From assembly GCF_010233585.1 (NCBI RefSeq), contig NZ_CP045997.1, positions 8,702,682-8,766,681 of the forward strand: 64,000 nucleotides of DNA. The letters run 5' to 3'. Positions 44,598 to 54,054 of this stretch are shown here, piece after piece. This DNA is from Spirosoma endbachense. GTDB lineage: Bacteria; Bacteroidota; Bacteroidia; Cytophagales; Spirosomataceae. Below the pieces are notes generated by a model, which was not told where the DNA came from, made no database searches, and saw only the letters and a program-made list of their open reading frames with translations. The first letter of the stretch is position 1. Every line of letters starts with the position of its first letter. A program made the position numbers and the translations under genes.

Positions 44598-47354
44598 ATG
44601 AATCGATACCCTGGGATCTTTTCCCTCCTATCATTCCTTCTTTTGTTGACCTTTCTACCTTCGAGCGCGCAGCAATCAACAGGGAAAGGGCAGAACCTCA
44701 CACTGGTTATTCCCGTTTCGGCCCACGCTCGGGTAACATTCGGCGCGCAAAAACTACACCAGGCGCTTACCAAAGCCGGGTATCAGGTACTGATAAAACC
44801 GGGCAACCAGGTAACGCAAAGCAATTCACAGCTAATTATCGGCTTATCGTCTGACGATGTGGTTAAACGAACGGCTTCGTTATACAATCTTCCCAGTGTG
44901 CCAGGAAAAGAAGGTTTTTCGATTCGAAAAGACCTCCAGAAACCGCTCCTGATCGTTGGAGCCGATCTATCCGGAGTGTTGTATGGCTGTCTGGAACTGG
45001 CCGATCAGGTAACGAAAACCCGTAAGCTTCCCGAAACGATCAATCTGACCGATAAACCAGAAATGGTACTTCGCGGTACGTGCATAGGCGTACAGAAGCC
45101 TACCTATCTACCCGGCCGCGATGTGTATGAGTACCCGTATACGCCCGAAACATTTCCCTGGTTGTATGACAAAGCGCTCTGGATTCGGTATCTGGATATG
45201 ATGGTCGAAAACCGGTACAATTCATTGTATTTGTGGAACGGGCATCCGTTTGCCTCGCTGGTTCGGCTGAAAGAGTATCCATACGCTGTGGAAGTTGACG
45301 ACGCGACGTTTAAAAAGAATGAGGAGATGTTTCGTTTCCTGACCGAAGAAGCCGACAAACGAGGTATCTGGGTCATTCAGATGTTCTACAATATTATCGT
45401 CTCCAAACCATTTGCCGAACACCATCATATCAAAACTCAGGACCGTAATCGCCCAATAATACCACTCATTGCCGATTATACCCGGAAATCAATTGCGGCT
45501 TTTGTCCAGAAATATCCGAACGTTGGACTGCTCATTGCGCTGGGTGAAGCCATGGAGGGAGTTGGTCAGGATGATGTGGACTGGTTCACAAAAACGATCA
45601 TTCCGGGTGTTAAAGATGGGTTGAAAGCACTCGGACAAACCACCGAACCACCTCTCGTACTACGGGCTCATGATACGGATGCCCCTCGTGTCATGAAAGC
45701 AGCGCTGCCTCTGTATAAAAATCTGTATACGGAAGCCAAGTTCAATGGCGAAGCTTTGACTACCTACACTCCGCGCGGGAAATGGGCCGATTTACACCGT
45801 ACACTAAGCAACATTGGTACGGTTCAAATTGAAAATGTACACATTCTGGCCAATCTGGAACCGTTCCGCTATGGCTCTGCCGATTTTATCCAGAAATCAG
45901 TGCAGGCGATGCATAGCGTGTACGGCGCGAATGGCCTGCATCTGTATCCGCAGGCGTCTTACTGGGACTGGCCCTATACGGCGGATAAAACCTCCCCTCG
46001 CCTTCTCCAGCTCGATCGCGACTGGATATGGTACAAAAACTGGGGTCGTTACGCCTGGAACTCGCAACGCAACCGCCCCGACGAAATCAACTATTGGGGA
46101 ACTCAACTGGCCAATAAATACGGACTATCGACCGACAAAAGCAACGATATACTGGAAGCCTATGAGCAGGCCGGTGAAATTGAACCGAAACTATTACGCC
46201 GGTACGGCATTACCGACGGCAACCGCCAGACCCTGACGCTGGGCATGCTGATGACTCAACTTATCAATCCGTTTCGGTATGGCCTGCTCACGCTCCTGTA
46301 TGAGTCAGAAGCTCCTGAAGGCGAGATGATTATCGACTACGCTGAGAAAGACTGGAATCACGAAAAACACATTGGTGAAACACCCGTTCGGGTTGCCGAC
46401 GAAGTGATTGAGCACGGTAAAAAAGCAGTACTAGCCATCGAGAAAGCCGCCGGTTCGGTCACGAAAGAAAAGGAAGAATTCACTCGTTTGAAAAATGACG
46501 TGTATTGCCAGAACGCTTTGGCAAATTTCTATGCTCAGAAAGCCCGTGCCGCCCTGGCTGTTCTACGCTACAAGTATTCCAGCGACGTTCGGGATCTCGA
46601 CAAAGCGGTGCCCTTGCTGGAAAGCAGTGTCAAACACTACGCTGACCTGGTGAACCTGACAAAAGATACGTATCTGTATGCCAACAGTATGCAGACGAAA
46701 CAACGTAAAATTCCCATGAGGGGCGTCGATGGCACCTATATAACCTGGCAGGAAATGTTGCCCGTTTATCAAAAAGAACTGAATCGGTTCAAACACGCTA
46801 TCGACTCGCTGAAATCGACCAGCAATGCCGTCGCCAAACAGCCCGTTCCACTAAAACCAGCAACGGTCACGATCCAAAGCCCGCAGGTTGATGCCTATTC
46901 CCTGGAAAAAGGGCAACTTGTTTTTGCCGACACAACCGCTTCCATTACCGAGCTGGCCCCTGAACTCAAGCAGTTGAAGGGCCTAAAGTTTTCTAAAGCT
47001 AAGCAGCAATCCGAACGAACCAGCCTGACCTTTACGGCAACCCAGCCCGTAAAACTTCTGATCGGCTTTTTTAACGAAAAGAATCCGAAATACCTGCCTG
47101 CTCCCGAATTGGAAACCGATGCCAGTGCCAACGATTACGGCCAGTCGGAAATCAAAATCTCGAATGCCATTCTGGTTGGAGGATTACCGCCCGTCAACGT
47201 ACATGCGTATTCGTTCAAGGCTGGGCAACACACGCTCAACTTAGGAAAAGGAGCCTGCCTGCTGCTTGGCTTTATGGATGGCAATCAGGAGATCCCGATT
47301 TTCGATGCCGGACTCGCAGGAAACAAGAAAAATATAGACTGGTTGTTTGAGTAA
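44598..47354 (+). CDS. Large exported glycoside-hydrolase-like protein (GH67-type N-terminal domain)
   Basis: The 918-residue exported protein (signal peptide to about residue 25) has an N-terminal alpha/beta domain of the type seen in GH67 alpha-glucuronidases and GH20 enzymes (LHQALTKAGYQVL...LIVGADLSGVLYGCLELADQV). A TIM-barrel-like middle part follows (RYLDMMVENRYNSLYLWNGHPF, EADKRGIWVIQMFYNIIV, LLIALGEAMEGVGQDDVDWF), then a helical and a beta-rich C-terminal region. Acidic residues in GEAMEGVGQ and ENVHILANLEPF are candidates for catalysis. The substrate is unknown; an acidic sugar of a pectin side chain is a guess. The length well exceeds a standard GH67. Confidence 0.7.
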   Translation: MNRYPGIFSLLSFLLLLTFLPSSAQQSTGKGQNLTLVIPVSAHARVTFGAQKLHQALTKAGYQVLIKPGNQVTQSNSQLIIGLSSDDVVKRTASLYNLPSVPGKEGFSIRKDLQKPLLIVGADLSGVLYGCLELADQVTKTRKLPETINLTDKPEMVLRGTCIGVQKPTYLPGRDVYEYPYTPETFPWLYDKALWIRYLDMMVENRYNSLYLWNGHPFASLVRLKEYPYAVEVDDATFKKNEEMFRFLTEEADKRGIWVIQMFYNIIVSKPFAEHHHIKTQDRNRPIIPLIADYTRKSIAAFVQKYPNVGLLIALGEAMEGVGQDDVDWFTKTIIPGVKDGLKALGQTTEPPLVLRAHDTDAPRVMKAALPLYKNLYTEAKFNGEALTTYTPRGKWADLHRTLSNIGTVQIENVHILANLEPFRYGSADFIQKSVQAMHSVYGANGLHLYPQASYWDWPYTADKTSPRLLQLDRDWIWYKNWGRYAWNSQRNRPDEINYWGTQLANKYGLSTDKSNDILEAYEQAGEIEPKLLRRYGITDGNRQTLTLGMLMTQLINPFRYGLLTLLYESEAPEGEMIIDYAEKDWNHEKHIGETPVRVADEVIEHGKKAVLAIEKAAGSVTKEKEEFTRLKNDVYCQNALANFYAQKARAALAVLRYKYSSDVRDLDKAVPLLESSVKHYADLVNLTKDTYLYANSMQTKQRKIPMRGVDGTYITWQEMLPVYQKELNRFKHAIDSLKSTSNAVAKQPVPLKPATVTIQSPQVDAYSLEKGQLVFADTTASITELAPELKQLKGLKFSKAKQQSERTSLTFTATQPVKLLIGFFNEKNPKYLPAPELETDASANDYGQSEIKISNAILVGGLPPVNVHAYSFKAGQHTLNLGKGACLLLGFMDGNQEIPIFDAGLAGNKKNIDWLFE

Positions 47355-47371
47355 CGAGCTCAAACAACCAG
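47339..47371. terminator. Hairpin overlapping the stop codon of the GH67-like gene
   Basis: Arms 47339-47351 and 47359-47371 are exact 13-nt reverse complements with a 7-nt loop; the TAA stop (47352-47354) begins the loop. No T-tract follows. The remaining bases up to the DeoR stop (47372-47612) show nothing. Confidence 0.6.
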
Positions 47372-47612
47372 GCATCTGCGGTATTTTCAGCCTGGCTTCG
47401 TTTCCGGGCAAACGTTTCTTTACCAAACTGATAGATAAATGCCTGACCAGCTTTACGGGTATCCGTTTCGTTGGTATGAAATCTTCGGCCTGTTTCAGAC
47501 TCGGCGTTCTGTCGAATACTCCCTTTATCCTGAAGTATTTTCTTTTGTAGGCAGCCGCAAACCGATAGCGGTGATTAATTGTGGTTTGTTCGGCCACAGC
47601 ACACGGTATGCG

Positions 47613-48377
47613 TTACGTTGCGATAATCAGTTCGATTTCGTTATCGTGAAATACCTGCTTATGCTTCTCTTCAATACCTGCATCGGTGATGATGTAATCG
47701 ATGAGCGATAAAGCCCCTAAACTGGCAAAGGCGCTTTTGCCAATTTTGGTTGAATCAGCGACCAGATAGGTTGTGTCGGCTGCATCGATCATTGCCTTTT
47801 TGACAACTAAGTCACTGATACTCGGGTAGGTAAGGCCAGATTTGAGTGATATGCCAGCGGTCGCCAGAAACAACTTCTGGACATTGATGCCCTTGAAGAA
47901 ATCGGCCGCTTTCTGGCCGGTCAGCGATAGCGTAGGTGGCTTAAACTCACCGCCCGTCATAATCACTTCGATTCCCGGCTCTGCACCCAGAATCAGCGCA
48001 ATATTCAGGGCATTGGTAATGACCGTCAGGTTCTTGTAGCCCCGCAGTTTTTTGGCGATTTCGGTTGTTGTCGATCCCGAATCCAGAATAATGCTATCAC
48101 CACTTTCAATAAATTCCAGGCATTTAGTAGCGATTCGTTCTTTCCTATCGATGTTTTCCTGATTACCCAGTGAAAACGTACGCACCTGATCTTCAACGTT
48201 TTTCAGATAAGCTCCGCCATGTTCCTTGGTTACCAATCCGTCCTTTTCCAGCTTCTCCAGATCCTGACGAATCGTAACTTCCGTTACCTTAAAGATTTTG
48301 GCCAGATCGATGACCTTAGCGGAGCCATCTTCTTTCAATAATTCGAGTATTTTATCCCGACGTTGATTCGGCAGCAT
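47613..48377 (-). CDS. DeoR-family transcriptional regulator
   Basis: The 254-residue protein has an N-terminal DeoR helix-turn-helix (residues 1-58: NQRRDKILELLKEDG, VTEVTIRQDLEKLEKDGLVTK). A C-terminal phosphosugar-sensing DeoRC domain follows, with the DSGSTTTEIAKKL motif near residue 95. The start at 48377 is preferred because the DNA-binding domain begins there and a TACTTTTG box lies 27 bases upstream; a longer frame to 48449 would overlap it. DeoR regulators answer to sugar phosphates, so it could sense an apulose- or erythrulose-phosphate and control the nearby operons. Confidence 0.93.
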   Translation of the reverse strand: MLPNQRRDKILELLKEDGSAKVIDLAKIFKVTEVTIRQDLEKLEKDGLVTKEHGGAYLKNVEDQVRTFSLGNQENIDRKERIATKCLEFIESGDSIILDSGSTTTEIAKKLRGYKNLTVITNALNIALILGAEPGIEVIMTGGEFKPPTLSLTGQKAADFFKGINVQKLFLATAGISLKSGLTYPSISDLVVKKAMIDAADTTYLVADSTKIGKSAFASLGALSLIDYIITDAGIEEKHKQVFHDNEIELIIAT

Positions 48378-48403
48378 AATTCTGGTTTCGTTTCTAAAGT
48401 ATC

Positions 48404-48411
48404 CAAAAGTA
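48404..48411 (-). promoter_or_regulatory. Promoter box of the DeoR gene
   Basis: TACTTTTG on the minus strand (48411 to 48404) matches TAnnTTTG and lies 27 bases upstream of the preferred start codon. Confidence 0.45.
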
Positions 48412-48564
48412 AGGAAAAGTTTTTTCCCTTTGCTATACTTCGTAAACACAACTAATCAATAGAAAACGGAAGTCGAACTAGTTTTTGCAGCGACGCACCA
48501 ACTCCGTGTTTAGTAAGTCATCAAGACCAGATGCCGAGTCAAAGCGATAAGCGATCCTGATGAT

Positions 48565-48909
48565 TCAGTCAATCACCATTTTCATTATTTTTCCCTCTGC
48601 GAACGTATATATATGCCTTACCTGATCATCTGCCACCGCCTGGCCATCTAAATCGCGGACAACCTGATGAACTTCCACCTCGATTTCGCCACCTGGCTTG
48701 AGCTGAAATGCAGTGGGCGTTACTTTGGGATTAAGCTGCTGCCATTGCCGTACCCAATACGCTCGTACCTCGTCGTGCCCATGAACATACCCTCCCTCCC
48801 AGCCATTTGGCCAATCAACAGTTGGGTGCATTAAGGCTAACACAGCGTCGATATCCCGGGCATTGAAAGCCTCATAGGCTTGGTTGAGCAGATTCTGATA
48901 GTCGTCCAT
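48565..48909 (-). CDS. SnoaL/NTF2-like small protein
   Basis: The 114-residue protein has the NTF2-like cone fold: an N-terminal helix (NLLNQAYEAFNARDIDAVLALMHPTVDW), then strands WVRQWQQLNPKVTPTAFQLKPGGEIEVEVHQVVRDLDGQAVADDQVRHIYTF broken by turns. This family comprises many small ligand-binding or isomerase-like proteins of unknown substrate. It stands alone between the DeoR and acyltransferase genes and has no clear link to the sugar loci. Confidence 0.8.
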   Translation of the reverse strand: MDDYQNLLNQAYEAFNARDIDAVLALMHPTVDWPNGWEGGYVHGHDEVRAYWVRQWQQLNPKVTPTAFQLKPGGEIEVEVHQVVRDLDGQAVADDQVRHIYTFAEGKIMKMVID

Positions 48910-49081
48910 CTGTAAAGCAGGGATTATAGTTTCGCACCGGATTCTGGTATCAAAAGTAATCCAGCCTTATCATTGGTAAGAGTCGGCGATAGTTGAGATT
49001 ATGTGGGATTTTCTTAACAGGACAGCGGCTATTTCAGCCAGCAATATTCCAGTAATAATAACCTGGGGCTACTCACAACGA

Positions 49082-50263
49082 TTAGAGTATCTGGGCGACA
49101 AATGAGCTTCGTCGGGCTAAACGACTACATAACCAACTCAGAATCAAGGCTCCTGAAAAGACAATAAGGAATTTTACGACTACGGGCAAGTCAATGTTTA
49201 ACAAAGCAAACTGTAGCCAGGTAACAAATCCATAATGCACAACATAGATGCCGTATGCATTCGCGGATAAACTGGACCAGCCTTTAATTGGCCGGGTAAT
49301 CGTTTGTTTGAAGTAGCTCAAACAGGCACTCATACTGGTCAGACAACTGGCAACAAAGAAAAGGTCATACATAAAATAGCCTTCCGTAGCGGATAACTTT
49401 CCCTGTCGAACCCAAACCTCTCCCAGCCGCGAGATCATGACAAATAGTACATAACAGACCAGGCTCAGCCCAAACCAAAACGGCCAGCCCTTACCGAAGA
49501 GCTTATTTTGTTTAAAAAGATAGTTCTGCCAATCTGTAGCCCCTAAACAACTGCCCGCCAGAAAGAACAACCAATAAAAAAAAAGCCGGTTAAGCTGAAA
49601 ATCAAACGGCCCCCAGTGCCCCACCCACGTATATTGACCTACCCACAGGCTCAAGGGAATCAGGCTAAGGGCAACCAGGGCATAAATTACCGCGAACAGG
49701 CGAACTGGGCGTTTGCTCAGGTCGGCGAACCCGTTGCCAACGGTCAGAAAAAAAGAGGGCAAGTATTTAAAAATAAGCCCTCCGATCCCATCAAACGCTA
49801 ACAATAACCAGATAAACCAGGGTGGTCCCACTGGCCATTGCTGGGTCATAATGTAATCACGTACAAACGTTGCAACATCAGTGGAATGCGTCGCTTCATA
49901 GAAAGAAGGGACATAGGCCAATGGAATTAGCAACACTTCGGCAATTAGAAAGGGAACACCCAACCGGATGAATCGATCCCTTAAATACGCTTTTACTCCT
50001 TTTTTGGCAAGACCCCGGTAGACGAATAAACCGCTAATCAGGAACATCAACGGCATGAAAAACAGGTCATTAAAGCCAATGAAATAATCCATGCCTTTCC
50101 ACCGATTATCATCCACAATCGGCGCGGTCGAGTAGATATAATGAGCAGGGTCAAAATGGGCGAACGTTGGATAAGCCAGAGCCGCATGATGAGCGACGAC
50201 TAACAGAGTAACAAACGAACGTAAATAGTCCAGCCAAATCGCTCGCGCGTTACCATTGTTCAT
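49082..50263 (-). CDS. Acyltransferase 3 family membrane protein (OatA-like)
   Basis: The 393-residue protein has about ten hydrophobic helices and the N-terminal acyltransferase-3 signature WLDYLRSFVTLLVVAHHAALAYP (conserved His about residue 21). It includes a second Arg-rich motif at RDRFIRLGVPFLIAE. Such proteins transfer acetyl or other acyl groups to surface carbohydrates or lipids in the inner membrane. It is a single gene with no evident connection to its neighbours. Confidence 0.87.
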   Translation of the reverse strand: MNNGNARAIWLDYLRSFVTLLVVAHHAALAYPTFAHFDPAHYIYSTAPIVDDNRWKGMDYFIGFNDLFFMPLMFLISGLFVYRGLAKKGVKAYLRDRFIRLGVPFLIAEVLLIPLAYVPSFYEATHSTDVATFVRDYIMTQQWPVGPPWFIWLLLAFDGIGGLIFKYLPSFFLTVGNGFADLSKRPVRLFAVIYALVALSLIPLSLWVGQYTWVGHWGPFDFQLNRLFFYWLFFLAGSCLGATDWQNYLFKQNKLFGKGWPFWFGLSLVCYVLFVMISRLGEVWVRQGKLSATEGYFMYDLFFVASCLTSMSACLSYFKQTITRPIKGWSSLSANAYGIYVVHYGFVTWLQFALLNIDLPVVVKFLIVFSGALILSWLCSRLARRSSFVAQIL

Positions 50264-50862
50264 AGATCCTTTCGGGAAGAGGTGTTGATCGCATGAATGA
50301 CAATCAAAAATTAGAAAAGATGCATCCCGCTATCTATTCTCTATACGTTTTGTTTTTTCTCGGGTGTTGTCTTTACCTGATACAATGGGTCGTGGTGCTA
50401 TTGAATAACAAAGCGCTCCCAGGCAGATCCCCAATCAGTGTATTCAGTATATAATATGGGACTTTATGACAAAATCACTTTAAACAGCTAAAAACAAAAG
50501 TAAAGGAAACAAAAGGAAATAAACCCCATTGGCTGCTACAAACAATTACTAACTGATTCGAATGGGCTATTTGCGTTTCGGTTACGACTTTTCAGCGGCA
50601 CGTTGGCTATTATTTAAGTTAAATTACTTAATAATTTATAATTTTTCTTCGTACGACATTAATCTCAAAGCTTTCGATTATAGTTTAACAAGGCCCTATT
50701 TACCGATAAAAAGAGGAAAAATAGACTTTCGTTTTCTTTCGAATTAGGTAATAGAACAGGACAGTACAGGAGAGTGACGTACCGGCATCAGCTTAACTTC
50801 ACACATTATTTTTAGTAGTTTTTCATGATTTGATTAGCTAATTTACCGATAACGCTATTGAA
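50264..50862. other. Intergenic region upstream of the third SusC gene
   Basis: No credible gene is seen in 599 bases. A small open frame at 50562-50747 has A+T-rich, unlike codon use and is not accepted. The region is A+T-rich around 50610-50730 and probably holds the promoter of the SusC gene at 50863. No clear TAnnTTTG box and no copy of the 15-bp palindrome were found. Confidence 0.5.
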
Positions 50863-53800
50863 ATGAACCCTACCCTATCGCTGCCGCGGTCGCTATTGGC
50901 CAGCCTCTTATTTACTTTACTTTGTTTTATTTTCCTTCCAGCTATTGGACAGGTAAAGCCGGTTACTGTAACAGGTAAAATTACGGATGAGAGTGGAAAA
51001 CCATTACCCGGCGTTTCAGTACTGGTAAAATCGGCCAAGACCGGAACGATCTCCAACCAGGATGGTCTTTACTCGATTGCTACCGATGCGGATGCCATTC
51101 TGGTGTTTAGCTCTATTAGTTTCGATTCCCAGGAAATCGCTGTCAGCAATCGTTCGGTCATCGATGTGAGCATGCTACCATCGAATAAAACGCTCAATGA
51201 GGTTGTTGTAGTCGGTTACGGAACCCAGAGCAAACGGGCTATAACCGGAGCTGTTGCATCGGTTGGCTTCAACGAACTGAAAGACCGTTCGTTCAGCAAC
51301 GTCACCCAGTCTCTGGCGGGTAAAATTGCGGGTGTAAACATCACCCAGTCGCAGGGGGCGCCGGGTGTTTCTCCGATTATCCGCATACGGGGCGTTAGTT
51401 CCATTACGGCGGGTACGAACCCCTTATTCGTGGTAGACGGCGTTCCACTCGAAAACTTTAACCTTAACCTGATTAACCCGCAGGATATCGAATCGGTCGA
51501 TGTATTGAAAGATGCGTCGTCGGCTGCTATTTATGGATCTAGAGGAGCCAGCGGTGTTATACTTATCACCACTAAATTAGGGAAGCCAGGCAAAACAACC
51601 ATTAGTGCGGGTTATGAATATGGCACTCAAACCGTAGCGCGGAAGGTTCCGCTGATGAATGCTCAACAGTGGATTGGTTATTACATCGACGCGCACAATA
51701 ATGCGTGGGTCGATTTGAATCCGGGCGTCAATAAAGCGACCGACCCCAATAGCGCTCGCCCATCAACGTATCGTATCCCCGACGATTTTATCACCAATCC
51801 CCAGCAGTTTGGTAACGGCACCGACTGGCAGGATGTCATGTTTCGGGTGGCTCCGTCGCACAACGCACAGTTGTCGGTTTCGGGCGGTACCGAAAAAACG
51901 CAATTTTTATTCTCGGGGGCTTATCTCGATCAGCAGGCGGTTCTGGATCAGAACTATTACAAACGTCTGGCCATTCGCACCAACATCAAACACAAGGTTT
52001 CCGACAAGTTTTCGCTTGGTTTGAATCTGGGAGCTACCACTATTTTTGACCGTACGGAGGGCACACAAGGCAAAAGTGATGTGATCAGTTTGGCTCAGCA
52101 AAGTGACCCGATTTTTCCGATTTATAATGAAAACGGAAATCTGGGTTATCGCGACCCAAACTCGGTCTGGAATAAATATGTCGCTTATAACGACCTGAAT
52201 CTGTGGCATCCGTATTCGCTGACTCGGTTTTATCACAAGCAGAACAAATCGTTTAACACCCTCGGAACGGCATTTGCCGATTATTACATTACCGACGACC
52301 TTAAGTTTCGGACGAGCATCAGCGGGAACCTGTTCAATACCCGGTTGAATTCATATCGCATTAAAAATCAGGGCTATGGCTATTCGGGCCTGCTCCCGGC
52401 TGAAGGGAACACCCAGAGCACATACTCGCTGAACTGGCTGTCGGAAAACACCCTGACGTATGACAAGTTGTTTGGCGATCATAGCCTGAATCTGCTGGCC
52501 GGTTATTCGGTCCAGAAACAGCGGGATGAGTTTGCAACGGTTACCTCGGGTAGCTTTCCCAACGATCTGGTCGAAACGCTGAATGCCGGGGTCGTAACCA
52601 GCGGCTCCAGTACCGCGACCGAATGGTCGATGATTTCGTATCTGGCGCGGGCTCAATACAACTACCAAAACAAATATTTCTTTACGGCAGCCATTCGGCG
52701 GGATGGTAGCTCTAGATTTGGGGCCGACACGCGCTGGGGTTACTTCCCATCCGTATCGGCGGGCTGGCTGATTTCGGATGAGACGTTTATGAAAAATATC
52801 AAATTCGTTTCCAGCCTGAAACTACGCGCCAGCTATGGTGTAGCGGGTAACAACCAGATTCCCAACTACGGCGCTATCAGCCTGCTCGGTTCGTCCAATT
52901 ACGTTTCCGGCTCAGCGTTAGCCTCGGGCCTTACCATTGGCAACATCGCCAATACGAACCTGAAATGGGAACGGACCAACCAGTTGAACATTGGTATCGA
53001 TCTGCGAATGCTGAACGATCGCATTGGGGTTTCGGCCGAGTTTTACAATTCGGTTACCCGCGACATGCTGCTGAACGTACCGATACCCGACATTTCGGGC
53101 TTTTCGACGCAGCTGACCAACATTGGCCGGATGCAGAACCGGGGGATTGAACTCAATCTGAATACCAAAAATACAACCGGCAAATTACTCTGGACGACTG
53201 ATTTCAATTTCAGCATTAACCGCAACAAGGTGTTACAGCTGGGGCCAGGAAACGCACCGATCATCTACACCGATTTTGTTGTAGCGGTTAAAACCGAAGT
53301 AGGCCAGCCAATCTCGAATTTCTACGGCTATGTTGTCGATGGTGTCTTTAAAAACCAGGCGGCTGTCGATGCGGCTCCGCACTACAGCTCCACGAAACCA
53401 GGCGATCCGATTATTCGGGATGTGAACGGTGACGGAAAAATTACCCCGGACGACCGCACGACCTTAGGGAACTACCAGCCCGACTTCATTGCCGGTCTTA
53501 CTAACACGTTCTCTTACAAAGGCTTCGATTTTTCGTTCATGCTCCAGGGTTCGTATGGGGGTGAAATTGTGAATCAGAACTTCCGCTATTTAGGGTTCTG
53601 GAACAATGGTCGCAACATGTTCGCCAATGTCGACAACCGCTGGCGGTCAGAATCCGATCCAGGCGATGGCAAGCACTTCCGGGCAACGCTCGGCCTGACG
53701 GGTTTGCAGGATCAGTTCCATAGCCTTTGGGTTGAAGATGCGTCGTTCACACGCCTGAAAAATATCCGCATATCCTACACCTTGCCCGCGTCGCTTACCA

Positions 53801-54036
53801 GCAAAACGCCGTTCAAGGTCACCCGGTTGTACGTGAATGCGGAAAACGTTTACCTGTGGAGTAAATACACCAATTACGACCCCGAAAACACGACCTACGG
53901 AGCCAGCAACTACGCCAGTGGCGGCAATGGGCTGAATGCCTCAGGAAACGCGCCAAATGGTGCTTTTATCGGGGTCGATTACGGATCGTATCCATTACCA
54001 CGCGTTGTTACAGTCGGGCTTAAGGTTGATTTTTAG
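50863..54036 (+). CDS. SusC/RagA-family TonB-linked outer-membrane transporter (3rd pair)
   Basis: The 1057-residue protein has a signal peptide (to about residue 30, ending AIGQ). The carboxypeptidase-D-like domain (VTGKITDESGKPLPGVSVLVKSAKTGT), NEVVVVGYGTQ, plug (IESVDVLKDASSAAIYGSRGASGVILITTKLG) and barrel follow. A SusD gene follows after 18 bases, then GH140 and GH43 genes. The group forms a polysaccharide-utilisation locus; its substrate is probably an apiose- and arabinose- or galactose-bearing pectin chain. Confidence 0.96.
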   Translation: MNPTLSLPRSLLASLLFTLLCFIFLPAIGQVKPVTVTGKITDESGKPLPGVSVLVKSAKTGTISNQDGLYSIATDADAILVFSSISFDSQEIAVSNRSVIDVSMLPSNKTLNEVVVVGYGTQSKRAITGAVASVGFNELKDRSFSNVTQSLAGKIAGVNITQSQGAPGVSPIIRIRGVSSITAGTNPLFVVDGVPLENFNLNLINPQDIESVDVLKDASSAAIYGSRGASGVILITTKLGKPGKTTISAGYEYGTQTVARKVPLMNAQQWIGYYIDAHNNAWVDLNPGVNKATDPNSARPSTYRIPDDFITNPQQFGNGTDWQDVMFRVAPSHNAQLSVSGGTEKTQFLFSGAYLDQQAVLDQNYYKRLAIRTNIKHKVSDKFSLGLNLGATTIFDRTEGTQGKSDVISLAQQSDPIFPIYNENGNLGYRDPNSVWNKYVAYNDLNLWHPYSLTRFYHKQNKSFNTLGTAFADYYITDDLKFRTSISGNLFNTRLNSYRIKNQGYGYSGLLPAEGNTQSTYSLNWLSENTLTYDKLFGDHSLNLLAGYSVQKQRDEFATVTSGSFPNDLVETLNAGVVTSGSSTATEWSMISYLARAQYNYQNKYFFTAAIRRDGSSRFGADTRWGYFPSVSAGWLISDETFMKNIKFVSSLKLRASYGVAGNNQIPNYGAISLLGSSNYVSGSALASGLTIGNIANTNLKWERTNQLNIGIDLRMLNDRIGVSAEFYNSVTRDMLLNVPIPDISGFSTQLTNIGRMQNRGIELNLNTKNTTGKLLWTTDFNFSINRNKVLQLGPGNAPIIYTDFVVAVKTEVGQPISNFYGYVVDGVFKNQAAVDAAPHYSSTKPGDPIIRDVNGDGKITPDDRTTLGNYQPDFIAGLTNTFSYKGFDFSFMLQGSYGGEIVNQNFRYLGFWNNGRNMFANVDNRWRSESDPGDGKHFRATLGLTGLQDQFHSLWVEDASFTRLKNIRISYTLPASLTSKTPFKVTRLYVNAENVYLWSKYTNYDPENTTYGASNYASGGNGLNASGNAPNGAFIGVDYGSYPLPRVVTVGLKVDF

Positions 54037-54054
54037 TTAGTTAAAAGCGAACTC

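Noticed and set aside
48378..48449. Longer DeoR start
   Set aside because: It would overlap the TACTTTTG promoter box, and the DNA-binding domain begins at the start at 48377.
50562..50747. Small open frame upstream of the third SusC gene
   Set aside because: A+T-rich codon use unlike neighbours, no recognisable domain or start context.
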